A stretch of DNA of 64,000 nt from Brachynemurus nebulosus (GCA_035578155.1 JAPWDM010000015.1:3664001-3728000), one strand, 5' to 3'. Shown: positions 1 to 11,254, numbered from the stretch's first letter. Translations and numbers: made by a program. The notes: generated by a model not told the origin, from the sequence alone.

Positions 1-217
1 CGCCAGCATCATCATCATCAACTATATGTATGCAGCTTATACCCCCCCTTCGCAACTCCGCCAAACGTTTTACTCCCTCGCCTACAAGCTTGATCCAGAA
101 CCGGCCTGACTCTGCTAATGATCACTGTCTGCATTTCTAATAGCGAGTAAAAGAGCTTCGAATTTTTCTGGCCCACTCAGTTTATTTATTGAATTTTTCA
201 CATTCAGCTTTAATAAT
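1..217 (-). other. Left edge: end of Helitron homology, then unassigned DNA
   Basis: Read on the minus strand, Helitron-like coding sequence can still be followed with stops for a short distance beyond 218 (an IIKAECEKFNK-like stretch down to about 170). From about 170 to the window edge I recognise nothing. The helicase half of the Helitron protein would be expected further left, so it is either outside the window or lost. Confidence 0.4.
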
Positions 218-1009
218 TTAAGTGTTCTGATAAAATTTATTTTTAATGTCTAGGTCAGGATTTAGTAATTCTTTTTCTTCATTACTCCATGGCATATACA
301 ACATGAATTGTTTTCTGTAAAAATTATCAGGGTCTTCTTCGTAACTGTACCGACGAAATCGAATTATATGAGGTTTAGTTCTTTTCTGTATATACCCTAA
401 GTTATTTTGTAAACGCATCCAGTTTCCACTGGCTTCTGTAAGTACGTTATCATCTTATTGATTCTGAGATTGTACATTGATGGTGTCACAAGTCTCTTCA
501 TGGTCAGATTTAGAATTGCTTGCACGTATAGAATATGTGTAATAAGCAGCAAAATACGCGAGGCTTACATTTTCTAATTGAATAGGCCGCATAGAATAGT
601 AATTTAATATGCTATTTTTAAAAATATCTGTTGGCTGAGGATCTAAAAGTTTGAGTTCATCGTAAGGATTTAAAATATGTACTCTTTCTTGAGGTAATGC
701 TGTATTGATAAAAATATCTGCTTCACTTGCACGGGATAAAACAAGACTTGTAAGACAGTAAATAGCTTCTTACGCCGGTATCTCACTTGAATTCAAAAGA
801 ACGTTCGAAATTGTGTTCGAAAAAAGATTTCCGCTGTGGTTGCCCATTTTTACTTCCTCTACAGCTTCTCGCAAGAGCCGGGACATTCCTCTGTCAGCTT
901 TATTAATATAGTCTACGATATAAGTAGAACAGGCAAATGGATCTAATATAAATTGAACATCCATACTTGCTCTGTGCAAATTTAAGATTTTTAAACAATA
1001 AGGATTTAC
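218..1009 (-). pseudogene. Helitron Rep, two-tyrosine (Y2) segment
   Basis: After the mariner interruption the Rep frame resumes with NPYCLKILNLHRASMDVQF, then ILDPFACSTYIVDYINKADR. Two tyrosines four residues apart (YIVDY) match the nucleophile pair of Helitron Rep proteins that nick DNA during rolling-circle transposition. Leftwards come remnants of the region typical of these proteins: frames broken by stops around 420-770 containing a YDELKLLDPQP-like stretch, and at 218-418 an IIRFRRYSYEEDPDNFYRKQ block followed by LYMPWSNEE, equivalent to the conserved 'RFxRYxxExDPENxxREQLMLFLPWRNE' block. At least three frame breaks and several stops make it non-functional. Confidence 0.85.
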
Positions 1010-2306
1010 TACTGTGATCAAAAGTAAGGTGAATTTGTTTATAAAATGTAAATTCTTTATTTATTCATCCAAATCAATTTCGTCCCCTTCAAGGTAATCC
1101 CCGTCCGATAAAACGCACTTTTCGCAACGCTTTTTCCAGTCCTCGAAACAGTCGCAATACTCTTTTTTTGGTATAACCTTCAAGACCTTCTTCGATTCGG
1201 TTCTTCTCAATCGTGTCAAAACGGCGTCCCCGCATTGGCCTTTTGAGTTGGTTGAATAGCCATAAGTCGCATGGAGCCAAATCAGGCGAATACGGTGGTT
1301 GCAGAACGATATGAGTCGAATTTTTGGCAAAAAAGTCGCGCAGAGCCAATGCAGTATGACATGGGTGCATTATCGTGATGAAGGAACCAAGAGTTGTTCG
1401 CCCATAATTCCGGCCGTTTCAGACGAATAGCTTCACGCAAACGACGCAAAACACTCAAATAATATTCTCTCAAAATAACAGTTTGGCCCGGCGGAAGGAA
1501 TTCATAGTGCACCACACCACGATAATCAAAGAAAACTGTCAACATCACTTTGATCTTCGATCGACTTTGCCATAGTCTTTTCGGTCTTGCTTCACCTTTT
1601 GCACGAAATTCGCTGGATTGGTCAGTGGTTTTAGGGTCGTATGCGTAAATCCAAGTCTCGTCTCCAGTAATGATGCATTTCAAGTGGTCCTGATAGTCAG
1701 ACATCAAAGTTTCACGCACATCAACGCGATGCTTTTTTCAAAAAAATTGAGCGATTTTGGCACCAATCGAGACGCGTTTGAGACATAAAACATTCTTCAA
1801 AATGGTTTGGACTGAGCCAAATGTTATTCCAACACTATCAGCGAGGTCTCTAATTGTCAATCGACGATTTTCAAGCACCAAATCTTTGATTTTTTGGACG
1901 TGGCCCTTGTCGGTAGACGTTGATGGTCGTCCAAAGCGCGGTTCGTCTTTAACGCGTTCTCGGCCCGCTTTGAACTCGTTGTACCACTTATACACGTTTT
2001 TTTGTGTCATAGTTTGATCACCAAAGGCTTCCCGCAACATTTTCAACGTGTCCGCACAAGAATATTCGTTCTGCAAACTAAATTTGATGCAAGTTCTTTG
2101 CTCAAAAAATCACCCATTGTAAAAATCGAAAAATTCACTTTTGGTTGTTTACAAAAACACGTGTAACTCGGAGATAATTAAACCTTTTGACAAACAGACG
2201 CTTGGCAAATGTCATAGACAGTCCTACCAACGTAGAAAAAAAATTTACCTGCCTTCCTAATGCCCGGGAGTTTTAAATGACAATTTCATCTTTTTGATCA
2301 CAGGTA
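1010..2306 (-). mobile_element. mariner element with TIRs and TA target duplication
   Basis: The element runs 1012-2304 (1,293 bp, normal for mariner). The left end begins CTGTGATCAAAAGTAAGG and the right end, read inwards on the minus strand, begins CCTGTGATCAAAAAGATG. These are imperfect TIRs of about 30 bp. TA flanks both ends (1010-1011 and 2305-2306), the Tc1/mariner target duplication. It lies inside the Helitron Rep gene, in the same orientation, and is therefore younger than the Helitron. Confidence 0.93.
1061..2117 (-). pseudogene. mariner transposase (D,D34D type), frameshifted
   Basis: The frame starts at an ATG at 2115-2117 (MGDFLSKE) and ends with GDEIDLDE and a stop at 1061. 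The N-terminal paired-like DNA-binding half (FGDQTMTQKNVYKWYNEFK, then RLTIRDLADSVGI) is at 1738-2076. The catalytic aspartates are visible in TGDETWIYAYDP, HHDNAP and YSPDLAPCD. The normal protein would be about 350 residues. Frame changes occur near 2085, at the junction near 1725, just after HHDNAP near 1370, and near 1190, so it cannot make an active cut-and-paste transposase. Wording closely matches the common mariners of insects. Confidence in family is very high. Confidence 0.95.
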
Positions 2307-3085
2307 TATAAATATACTTTAGGACTTCTTTTCAACATGATTTTTGATCTCGATAAAGTACTTCGAACAGCAAGAATGAAGTCTTCCATAAATAGCCCTG
2401 TATAAAGCAAAAAATCGTCAAAGGACTGAATATTTTCTGGTATATTTCGTGTAGAGATTCAGCCACTTTTTTTTTTTTTTGCTTTTTTATACGAAGCATG
2501 GTCTTTTTCAAGTTCTAATAGTATTCTTGTTCTATCCATTGGGAAAAACAATATCCCAAATCTACATAAACGTTCCTTATTAGGTCTACATGTGTATGTT
2601 TATGAGTTTGATAACGTAAGAGATCTGCTGATAAATACTGCAATAAGTCTGCAGTGATACCATCACTGGTACATGTTATTATGCTGTCAACAAAATCAAC
2701 AACTTTATCCATTGAAGATGAATAAAGCCCTTCCAATCACAACATCATGTGCGCATGTGGAGATCCTCTGTGTTGGAATTCTACTTTATAATAAAAATGA
2801 TTTATATTCACCAAAAGGGCCTCTGGGACGTGACCAAGTTTTACGTATTTCTTTTAATTTTGTTTCAAAGTATGTAGCGCAAATAAAAGGATCCTCTTGT
2901 ACAAGTTTACATTTAGTTTCGTATGATAAGTTTTCTATTTCTTCTTCCGTTATAATTTCATTCTGAACTACTTTTTTTTAAAATTACCAGTAGCGGCAAC
3001 CAGTGAACTTCTGCAGCAAAGTTAAAAAAATTGTAGGTATATTGAATTGTCGAATCATACCAAGAACTCTTTTCTTTTCAGTCTC
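2307..3085 (-). pseudogene. Helitron Rep, HUH-motif segment
   Basis: The minus-strand frame shows EFQHRGSPHAHMML, with the HUH metal-binding histidines as H-A-H encoded at 2749-2757, followed by a stop where a tryptophan is expected. Upstream (2760-3000) is a KLSYETKCKLVQEDPF-like stretch, and downstream DFVDSIITCTSDGITADLLQ, then the QTHKHTH box. The segment runs into the mariner at 2304. The HUH motif coordinates the ion needed for strand nicking. Several stops and frame changes are present. Confidence 0.85.
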
Positions 3086-3558
3086 CTAATGAGAGGATGA
3101 ATTTCTGATATCATTAAGAACACGGTATCCCTCATCATATTGCACTAAATTATTTACATAATCTTTATCTAAAACATTTGCCGCAGTAACAGAAGCACCT
3201 CGAACACATTTTTTTCGAAAACAGATTGATATACGGCTGTTAACAGCTATCATCTGTTGCTTTTTGAAAGCTGTAAATAGATAATCAGGTCGAACTGCAC
3301 GCCTATCATACCTACTTATCAACTTATCTCAGATTTAATAATTTCAGAATGAGTGAGTTTTAATTTAAATCTTCTTTTAATACCACAATGAAACTTGATA
3401 AATGCAAGTTCTTCTAAATTTTCATCAAAAATTAATGAAATTGGTCTTTGACCATCTGATGGTGCGATTACAATAACATCTTGATTATCATCCAATAATG
3501 TTTCCTGGCAGATCATCTTCATTAACCACTTCGATATTATTACACGTACATTCTGCAC
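3086..3558 (-). pseudogene. Helitron N-terminal (HelN) domain
   Basis: Two abutting frames give DGQRPISLIFDENLEELAF, then KLTHSEIIKSEIS, and after a frame change RYDRRAVRPDYLFTAFKKQQ, followed by NSRISICFRKK, ANVLDKDYVNNLVQYDEGYR and VLNDIRNSSSH. These are the hallmark blocks of the Helitron_like_N domain ('RYDRRAVRPDYLF', 'YRVLRDIRSSPxHW'). It sits directly upstream of the HUH segment as in intact Helitrons. The break near 3320 is a small indel. Confidence 0.88.
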
Positions 3559-3589
3559 GTGGCTCTTGGTTATTATCGTTAGAATAGGT

Positions 3590-4345
3590 TCAAGACTGAT
3601 TCAGTTCAGTACCATATTCGCAAAACAATTCACATTCTGACAAGTATTCTGCAGCTTGACAAACAATCTCTGAACGTACTTGCTCTTTTTTGCCATGTTT
3701 GTAACAATACTTTCGTTTCAACTCTACTGTCACAACATAGTCATCATTTGAAGCTTGAGGCAATGCCTTCACCATATTATTTACTTGAACAGGAACATTG
3801 ATTACATTCTCAGAGAGGCCGTGTTGGAAACCCAATCCCATACCTTTACGTACAATTTTTAGAAAAACATGACGAGGGCTTACCAGTATTTCTTCCATAG
3901 CAGTTAACTTCTTAAGAATTTCAGGAATTCTCGGAAAAATTAGTCCATTCGCCCGAGCAAGTCGTGGTAATTTACCTTTCACAATAGCTGATGCACAAGT
4001 CATACAGAAACTCCCAGTAACATCCATGGCGTTTAAATGAAAAACATTTGCAACAAATTCCTCACCAAACTTATCTCTAAGGGATACTTTAGAAAGTTTT
4101 TTAATAGAACATTTACGCTAAAGGCGACCACAACAGCAACATGGATAAATATATCTTTCTTTAACATTTTTAGTGTATTCTTCAGCAACTTTTACCCAAT
4201 CGTCTTTAGCTTCTAATATTGCAGTTTCATCATATATTCTATCCCGAAATCGCTTTCTTTCTCTCATTTTTTTCAACTTATCATCGCTTATTTCAGATTT
4301 TCGTTTGCGGTTTCTATCTTTTTTTTCGAGTATCCATTAGTGACT
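3590..4345 (-). pseudogene. Helitron upstream region with Cys-rich and DUF6570-like segment
   Basis: The first part (about 4080-4345) has a basic stretch (KRKSEISDDKLKKMRERKRF) and a YPCCCCGRL cysteine cluster. The second (3590-4027, 145 residues) has CASAIVKGKLPRLARANGL, VINVPVQVNNMVKALPQ and DYVVTVELKRK, matching the 'C..C...GK+P.LARSNGL ... VINVP.D+..MV..LPR' region that precedes HelN in many Helitron proteins. Its molecular role is not known. Stops separate the two parts. Confidence 0.75.
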
Positions 4346-4447
4346 TTTCTTCAACGGAATTATATGACAGTGAATTGTCTGCAATTAGTGAACTAAAGTT
4401 ATTTGCGCATTGACTCCTTTTTTTCATATTTTACGAGTATTTCTCCT

Positions 4448-5289
4448 TCAACATGAAAAACATTTGCAAGTGTCTATCAATGCCACTTCATCAATGGAAT
4501 TACTTAATGTTGAAGCTTTTGCAATTGGTGAACTGAAATTAGTTACAGATTGTCTTCTTTTTTCTTTGTATTCTACAGGCGTTTCATTTTCAACATCATT
4601 TTTTTCAGTTTGTTGGTAAATATATTCGGGCGTAATCCTCGTATTACTACGTTTACTACGTATTGATGGAAACAATCGTAATGTATCACTCTCTAGGATT
4701 CGAAATAGGTCTTTTCGCATATAATTTTCATCATATATTCGATAAATAGAATTTTCTTGTAGTGCTAACGAAGTAGCAAAAGAAATTGCAAAAACACCGG
4801 AGTCAATTATAAATTGTTTTGTTTTTGGCAATTTTCAAATTTTATACACAAAGAATTTAAGTATGGAAAAAGAGTAGTAATATGCGACTTTTGACCGGCC
4901 ATTAGAGAATTATTTAAACTATCAAAGATGCCCAATATTCCATTACAGTAAAATATACAGGTCCAGTGACCAACAGCCCCAGTATCACCGCCGAATATAA
5001 TCTGAAGATGCGGTTGATGTCGTGGTACTGGTTCAGTTAACTCCGGATTTTGAATTAAAATTATTTCACGAAGATTATAAGTTATATGAGTAAATAAGAT
5101 TTGATGAAATGCCCGTATGACGTCATCTTCTACATAATTATTGTGATTTAAAATATACCTGTAGTTTTCCATTTGTTTATTACTTTTATGTTTAGAAATG
5201 TAAAATTCCTTTATAGTTAAAGATACTGGAAAAAAATTTTTTTCTGTAAATAAAAAACACCACACAAAATATTCGGTTAGATTTTTCAA
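4448..5289 (-). pseudogene. Ulp1-like (C48) cysteine protease region of the Helitron
   Basis: The frame 4807-5289 carries an Ulp1-type core: GHWTCIFYCNGILGIFDSLN holds the catalytic His (HW) and Asp (FDSL), and FENCQKQ the expected Gln-containing block. The protease continues in another frame (4448-4831) as FIIDSGVFAISFATSLALQ. In the family this block reads D-C-G-V-F-A, with the catalytic cysteine between D and G. Here it is D-S-G, a single-base change (TGC/TGT to TCC/TCT), so the nucleophile is lost. A frame change lies between the halves. Ulp1-like domains attached to mobile elements are known; their role in transposition is not established. Confidence 0.75.
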
Positions 5290-5300
5290 AATTATTCAAA

Positions 5301-6980
5301 ATTAAATATTAGGTAAATTTTTTCAAAATTAAAAAATCAGGTCTTTTAATAAATATTTAATTAGCGAAGAATAAAGCAAATTAAATTGCTAACCAAAATA
5401 AAAAAAAAAAAATAAAAAAAAAAAACAGTCGACTTTCAGAAATACAGTTCCTCTTTTTCTGAAGTCAGTTAAAATAATTTCAGCTATTTAGAAAAATAAA
5501 TATCAATCATACATTACCGTCTAAATTACCCGCTCCAGGAAGCAACACTAAAAATTTTAACAAAAACAATTTTCCAATACGCACACTATCAGATTTGTTA
5601 TATTAATAACTCCAAAATACTTTTTCAACCACTTTACAAACTATATAAAAATAACACAAAAAAAGAAAATAAGGAAAGTTTAAAAAATTAGATATAAAAA
5701 ACAACACAAAAAATGGCTTTTAAACACACCCAAAAAATTTTTAAAAAATGGTTAAGACACAAATAAACAACTATAAAAAAGTTATTTACAAATATAAAAT
5801 ACAAAATAAATTAAAAAAATAATAACAATAAAAACTACAACTATTATTAACAATAAGTATAATAAGTATAAATATAATTTCACAAAGTATGAAAATATTA
5901 TTTTGTAGCAATTTGTTCTATCAGGAACTAATTTTAAGTAATGAAAATATTGTAAATAATAAACAAATATTTTTTACAAATATGGAATACCATAAAGTAA
6001 CGCTCAAATCTATTAATATAATGAAAATATTAACAGTCTCAACTAATGCCCAACGTATGCCCATAGATTATATCGCTATAAATATAGAATAAATGATAGA
6101 TAAACGAAGGTTTTCTTTTAGTACGTGAATATAAAGGTGATGAGTGTAGAAGGCAGTGTGGTAACACTGCACAATATATTTAACACGTTCTTGATCACTG
6201 TCGCTGTACGACTTCAACAATTCCATACAAAAGTGCATTAGCTGTCAAAATAGTTAATATTGTTATCCTTTAATATTGTATAATCTACAAAAAATAAATT
6301 TTTCATATGGAGTAATTAATTATGAATGTTTTGAAACGTGGCAGTATATATTTTAACAAAAATTCAAATTTAAATAATAAAAATTCAAATTTAAAAAAAC
6401 AAATATTTGAATTAAAATCATTGGGTTATGTGCATTGCCACGCCATCTTTGAATGACCGTTGCAATACACCTACATAAATCTATTAATCAAACCCGTTAA
6501 TCAGTTTATGAACTTATTTACATCTAGTGAAATAACATAAAACTTATTAAAATCTCACTCGTGGCGTTATTGTTGCTGTTGTATGATGGAAATTAATCGA
6601 ACATACTAGAATATTCTAAAGTTTACTTATGTTTTCAATTATGGAACATAAATCACTTTTAGTACGGAATTCGTAATGAACACATGTAAGTTATCCTTTC
6701 ATTTTTAAAATTTATTTTTTTGGGCTTACGTAATAGTAATGTAGCATGTAGTTTATTCAAATTCATTACTTTAAATTTCAAATATATATTTCTATAATTT
6801 AAAATTAATTAGACGTTTCTTTTTATTTAAAACTTATTCGTAATGTAAAACTTTGGCGATTATATAAATTATGCTTAACTGTTGACCAAATTGCTTCACG
6901 TAGTATTCGACACGTGAATATTTGCTAATTTATTCTGTCAACCAGTTCAAGTATTTTATTGCATTTTCATGTTTTACTTA
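5301..6980. other. AT-rich non-coding stretch
   Basis: No convincing gene. A-rich simple sequence at 5400-5426 and 5640-5840. A 67-codon open frame at 5889-6092 has no recognisable motif and AT-driven composition. The unknown Helitron 5' terminus would lie in the first few hundred bases. Confidence 0.5.
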
Positions 6981-6981
6981 C

Positions 6982-7120
6982 TCTTTGGCTTGAAAGCCCA
7001 ACGTCTAAATTAATTTGTAATTTAGATTATCATTTCGGATTTTATTTATCATTTGGCTTAGATGCCCAATGTCTAAATCAATTTTATAATTTAGTTTATT
7101 AATTAACATTATAAATTAGT
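6982..7120. repeat. Two-copy ~69-bp tandem repeat
   Basis: CTTTGGCTTGAAAGCCCAAC with following sequence (6982-7050) is repeated in diverged form from 7051 (ATTTGGCTTAGATGCCCAAT). Both units continue with GTCTAAAT and a TAATTTAG block. Confidence 0.6.
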
Positions 7121-8080
7121 TTATTAATTCGATGCTAAGATTTAGTTTATCGTGTTTTGCTCGAATTCTGTCCTAATTGTCACGGAGCCGGCACCCGGTA
7201 GTGGGTGCTTTAACCTTAAAATTTAACGTTGTAACCTTTCACTTTATAATATTGTAATTTGTTTTACTTAATAACATTATATTTAATCATTTAATCATTT
7301 AATATTTTGCGAAATTCGGCTCCATCCATTTAATTATTTTTATTTTTCAATAACCATTGTTCTGCTTCAAGGCCATGTGTTTGTAATGTATCATCTATTT
7401 TAAGTCGATAAGTGCATTGTAATGTTTTCGTGTTTATTTAGCATGTAATTGTCAGGTTAGTCCGTCATTTCAAATTTCATTTAAGGTCATCGTTTCTTCC
7501 TTTAGTTTAGTGTATCATAGTTTCAGGTCAGTGTAACTTTACATCTTTAGGTTTCGTTAATGTTAATATTTCCTAGTAAGCTTCAAATCGTATTGTATTT
7601 TCTTAAACAAATAGTTGTAAGGTAGCTTTTGTAAGTCGTACACGTGACTAGCTCAGTGGATTTATCCACTGGGAAATTTTAAATTAAATAAATTGTAAGA
7701 TATTTGTTAAGATGAAATCTCTGGTTTTATTTATGTTCCGCTATTGCTATCATTAACGTTGCCTAAACCGTACGCTTCCACCACATACTGTGCCGCTCTG
7801 AACCTCAAACCTCTTTATTCTTACACATCCTTTAACCCATTAATAACTTTAACATGATTTACCGTCATAAGTAAATCATTATAATTTTCATAATAACTTA
7901 CATTACCCTTGTACCCCTTTAATAATTTTACGATACTACAATATTATCATATTTTTGCCCCAATATATTTTAATTTTACCGCAGCATAAAGTTAGTAGTG
8001 GCATTTTAGTAGTGCTACTAGGCACTACTACAAATATTATGTGCATAAACCGTTATTAACCTTAACACACACTAGTAGTA
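7121..8080. other. Non-coding stretch with small hairpin and AATAAA signal
   Basis: GCACCCGGTAGTGGGTGC at about 7190 is a 6-bp-stem hairpin in a locally GC-richer patch. An AATAAA lies near 7687, after a TCAGTGGATTTATCCACTGG inverted repeat at about 7655. The layout (TGTCACGG at 7179, AATAAA about 500 bp later) could be a solo LTR, but I found no matching target duplication. A TAGTAGTGC/GCACTACTA hairpin sits near 8010-8033. Confidence 0.35.
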
Positions 8081-8087
8081 CTGCATA

Positions 8088-9190
8088 GTAACGATACTGT
8101 AAAAGTAACGATACTGTAGATACCCGTATCTATTCGTTACTGAAAAAATCATTACCCGTTACAAACGTATGGTTATTCGTTACTTTCGTTACAGTATACA
8201 GCTATATACCGTATCCAGCATATGATACGAATATTTGCATAGGTATAACGACATAAATACAATAGACAGGATGGACAGGGCCATAAAAACAGGTAAATTT
8301 TGGATTTTTATATTCGTCATTAATGACTTAAGCAAGTAACTAAATGATGATAAAATTTGATTAACAGTGTAAAAGAAAGTGAATTTGATTTAAAAATACA
8401 AAAGGATTGGGAAAATCCAAAAAATTTTTACTGTAATACGTAACTAAGGTTAGTTTGCTTTTTCTCGTACGCTCAAAATAATAATAAAAATGCTAATACT
8501 AAATTACCGGAATGATCTAAGAATGATCTTAATGCTTCGCACGTACCTCGCTTGATCTCCGTCTTTAAGTGCTTACTTCGTAAACTTTGTCCCTAAAGTT
8601 TTATTGCCCATTATTATCCGGGGGGGGGGGGGATTTTAATTTGCAGATTGAAAAAAATTATAATTATTAATTATGAATTTTTACAAAATACTATAAACTT
8701 ATCTTCCATTGAATAGCAATATTAAAATTTTTGCAAAATAGTTGCAAAAAATCATCCTGCATGGTATACAAAAGAAACTAAAAAATAAATGTATCCGTGT
8801 GTATTCGTTACTTTTAAAAACATTACCGTTACACGGGTGCTGGGATGTAAGTACATTTTGTATATTATGCGGTTGATACTATATAGTACTTCAAACTTGT
8901 TAATGTATCTGTTACCCAGTAACAAATCGGTAGACATAATATATGTACGATACCATAAAATGTACTACAATGATACCTATATACTTGCCTAGACCATCTA
9001 TAATGAGTACTTGCATCTACGAATACGATACATGCGATACTATTGATACAACATTGATAAAACTAATTCATATGTACCGATGGATACGAACATAGCAATA
9101 CGAATGATGCGAGTAACGAAATATATTTGAGAGTAACGATTCGGTATTTCGAACTTGTCAATGTACCCGTTACTCAGTAACGAATACATA
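8088..9190. repeat. Degenerate GTTAC/GTAAC-rich repeat region
   Basis: About a dozen copies of a CGTTAC or GTAACG core occur here, some as palindromic pairs (GTTACCCAGTAAC near 8910, CGTTACTCAGTAACG near 9168). Two longer blocks recur as direct repeats: TATTCGTTACT plus about 30 bp at 8129 and 8802, and a CAAACTTGTTAATGTAT-type block at 8888 and 9150. A run of 13 G lies at 8620-8632. No coding potential. Confidence 0.55.
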
Positions 9191-9515
9191 TGGTTTGCAA
9201 CAGCACTAGCATTGCAATTTAATAGTGAAATTTTAATAGTACGACTGCTATTCAGTACCTAAAGTAGCGTGTTTTGAACTTGTCAAATTGTCTAACGTTC
9301 TAATAAAAAATCTAATTTAATAAATTTTTTCATTTAAAGGAAATAATATAATTTAATTATTTATTTATTATAAATTGATTATTGTTTTTATAAATTAAAA
9401 GTTAGTTTTTCTGTCCCATTTACTATTTTTTTTTCTATTTTGTTGAAAGCGTAAGAAATAATTCTTAACCTATATAATTTTGAAAAATATGTAATAATTT
9501 ATAATTTATTGTTAG
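9191..9515. other. AT-rich lead-in to the Harbinger gene
   Basis: Non-coding. The bases just before 9516 (a T-rich stretch ending TTGTTAG) could serve as a splice acceptor, so the transposase may have had an upstream exon. No Harbinger terminal repeat was recognised. Confidence 0.35.
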
Positions 9516-10974
9516 ATGGAAAGAGAATTGAGAGATATTCGTGAAATGAACGATATTCGTCGGTTAAATAATAGGAAAATTTACAAAAAAAGAATTAACC
9601 CATTAAATAAATTAAATGATGCCGAATTTATCGTTATCGGTTATCTAAAAATTGAGTCCATTTTTGATAAATTTGTTAGAAGACGAAATTAAACCTGTTG
9701 GTAATAGGGGTAAATCCATCAGCCCAGAATTGCAAGTGTGTATGGCATTAAGGTATTTTGCCAAAGGCTGTTATCAGCAAAAAATAGTTTATTTTTCTTG
9801 GAAGAGATTTAATCAAATTAGTTAATTTTAGCGGATATATACTGATTAAGCCAGTGGTCTGTGTTGCGAATAATTAAACGTGTTAGTGTCGCACTGTGCA
9901 ACAAAAGAAATTTATTTATAAAATTTGCAGAAGGTACGGACACTCTGAAAAGAGAATTTTATGAAGTCGGACGTATGCCGAATATAGTAGGAGCTATAGA
10001 TAGAACACATATTAAAATAAAAAATCCAGGAGGGGATTTATCAGAGACATTTATATGTAGAAAAGGATTTTATTCTTTAAATGTACAGGTAATAATTGTG
10101 TTCTTAAATTATTAAATGTTATTTAATAATAAAAATAAAATAATTACGAAATATTTTTATAATTCACAGGTGGTTTCGGATGCTAAAGGTAAAATATTAG
10201 ATATTGTGGAGCGCTGAAGAGGTAACACACACGATGCATGTATTTGGAATGAATGCATGCCAAAAACAATATTTGAGGTAAATGCTCCACTTTATAAATT
10301 TATTTCATTTTGTTTTTATTGTTTTATTATTTTCATAGAATGGAATCATAAATGAAATTTTGTTGGGTGATAATGAATATCCGTGCAGTAAATATTTGTT
10401 GACGTCGTTATTAAATCCCCAACCCGGACCACAATCAAGGTATAACGCACCTCACAAGAAAACAAGAAATATAATTGCAAGAACTTTTGGAAGGTTAAAA
10501 TTGAAATTCAGAGCAGCGTTCAATATACTCCAATTAAAACTGGAAACAACAAAAGCTATCATTATTGCTATAGCAATTTTGCATAACATTTCTGTAGAAG
10601 ACGGTTTGTTAGGTTAATTTTGTTTATTTGGGTATGTTCACATCGTCATGTTTTCATGGATGTAACTGTACACCAAGACCGAATTATGTATATTAGTTAT
10701 ACGTCATATTTTGTATTGTATTATTGCGTGTATAACGTGGCGTACGGGGACTACTTTATACTTTACACGATCTTAGAAATGTTGTGTTTTCAAACATGAA
10801 AACATTACGGTGGAGACGTATGTTTATTAACAAAATCACAGAATCGGAAATTATCTTTTCTTAATAATTTTAGATGAAAATGAAGTAAATAATAAAAATG
10901 TCGATTAGGTAATAATAGAAGAAAATGTGGCGGGAAATTTATTTCGACAAACATATATCGAAAGAAAATTTTAA
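9516..10974 (+). pseudogene. PIF/Harbinger transposase (HARBI1-like), decayed
   Basis: Exons read MERELRDIREMND at 9516, then a KPVGNRGKSISPELQVCMAL-type helix region, then 9861-10088 (LFIKFAEGTDTLKREFYEVG, GAIDRTHIKI, RKGFYSLNVQ). An intron at 10089-10170 separates this from VVSDAKGKILDIVER; a second (about 10279-10337) precedes NGIINEILLGDNEYP, and the sequence runs to 10617. A C-terminal piece (NVAGNLFRQTYIERKF) ends at 10974. The first two catalytic acids are kept (AIDRTH, LGDNEY) but the expected glutamate in V-E-R-T-F-G is alanine (IIARTFGRLK). A TGA replaces a Trp codon in ER-W-GNTHD near 10217, and early frames are broken. Introns at these places are typical of insect Harbinger genes. 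Confidence 0.9.
10624..10831. mobile_element. Nested MITE with TTA target duplication
   Basis: The element 10627-10828 (202 bp) has ~32-bp imperfect inverted ends. They share GTCATGTTTTCATG (left) and GTAATGTTTTCATG (right, reverse complement) after similar outer parts. TTA flanks both ends (10624-10626, 10829-10831), the PIF/Harbinger duplication. It lies between the last two coding blocks of the Harbinger transposase, possibly in an intron. Confidence 0.65.
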
Positions 10975-11048
10975 TTATTTATTATTATATATTTACAATA
11001 TTTACAATTAAAATTAGTAATTTATATTTACAATATTTACAACTAATT

Positions 11049-11222
11049 TTACAGTTTTTTTATTTGTAATTCTAATAAAATTTTTTCATATCGAATTTTT
11101 TTTAAATTTTTTTCAAAGAGTTCCTTCTCCCAGTTTAATCTTTTATCCATCGCTTCGCTTTCCATTACCGGTCTTCTTTCCTTCTGCTCCAACCTCTTCC
11201 TTTCGTACTCCGTCATTTCCAT
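11049..11222 (-). pseudogene. C-terminal fragment of a second, Myb/MADF-type Harbinger protein (probable)
   Basis: A 57-codon frame begins MEMTEYERKRLEQKERRPV and ends YEKILLELQIKKL. It is highly charged and heptad-like, as are the C-terminal coiled tails of the Myb/SANT-like DNA-binding partners encoded beside PIF/Harbinger transposases. It converges with the transposase, 75 bp from its stop, which supports that identity. The upstream part is missing because the foldback array starts immediately to its right. The DNA-binding domain itself is not seen, so the call rests on context. Confidence 0.5.
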
Positions 11223-11254
11223 TATAATAATAATACTCCAACATTAAATTTTTG

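Larger units (their letters stand above)
170..5300 (-). mobile_element. Decayed Helitron (Rep/helicase-type rolling-circle transposon)
   Basis: Consecutive minus-strand reading frames encode, in order from 5289 leftwards, an Ulp1-like protease, a cysteine-rich linker, the HelN domain, the HUH motif and the two-tyrosine motif of a Helitron Rep protein. This order is the usual N-terminal half of an animal Helitron Rep/helicase protein. The copy is dead: there are frameshifts, stops and a mariner inserted between the HUH and tyrosine motifs. The helicase half is not in the window. I could not place a convincing 5' TC or 3' hairpin-CTRR terminus, so both ends are approximate. Confidence 0.85.

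Noticed and set aside
7179..7830. Possible solo LTR (TGTCACGG start, AATAAA near 7687)
   Set aside because: No CA end with a matching 4-5 bp target duplication could be found; kept only as a remark.
8620..8632. Run of 13 G
   Set aside because: Simple homopolymer in AT-rich DNA; no quadruplex-type spacing of several G runs.
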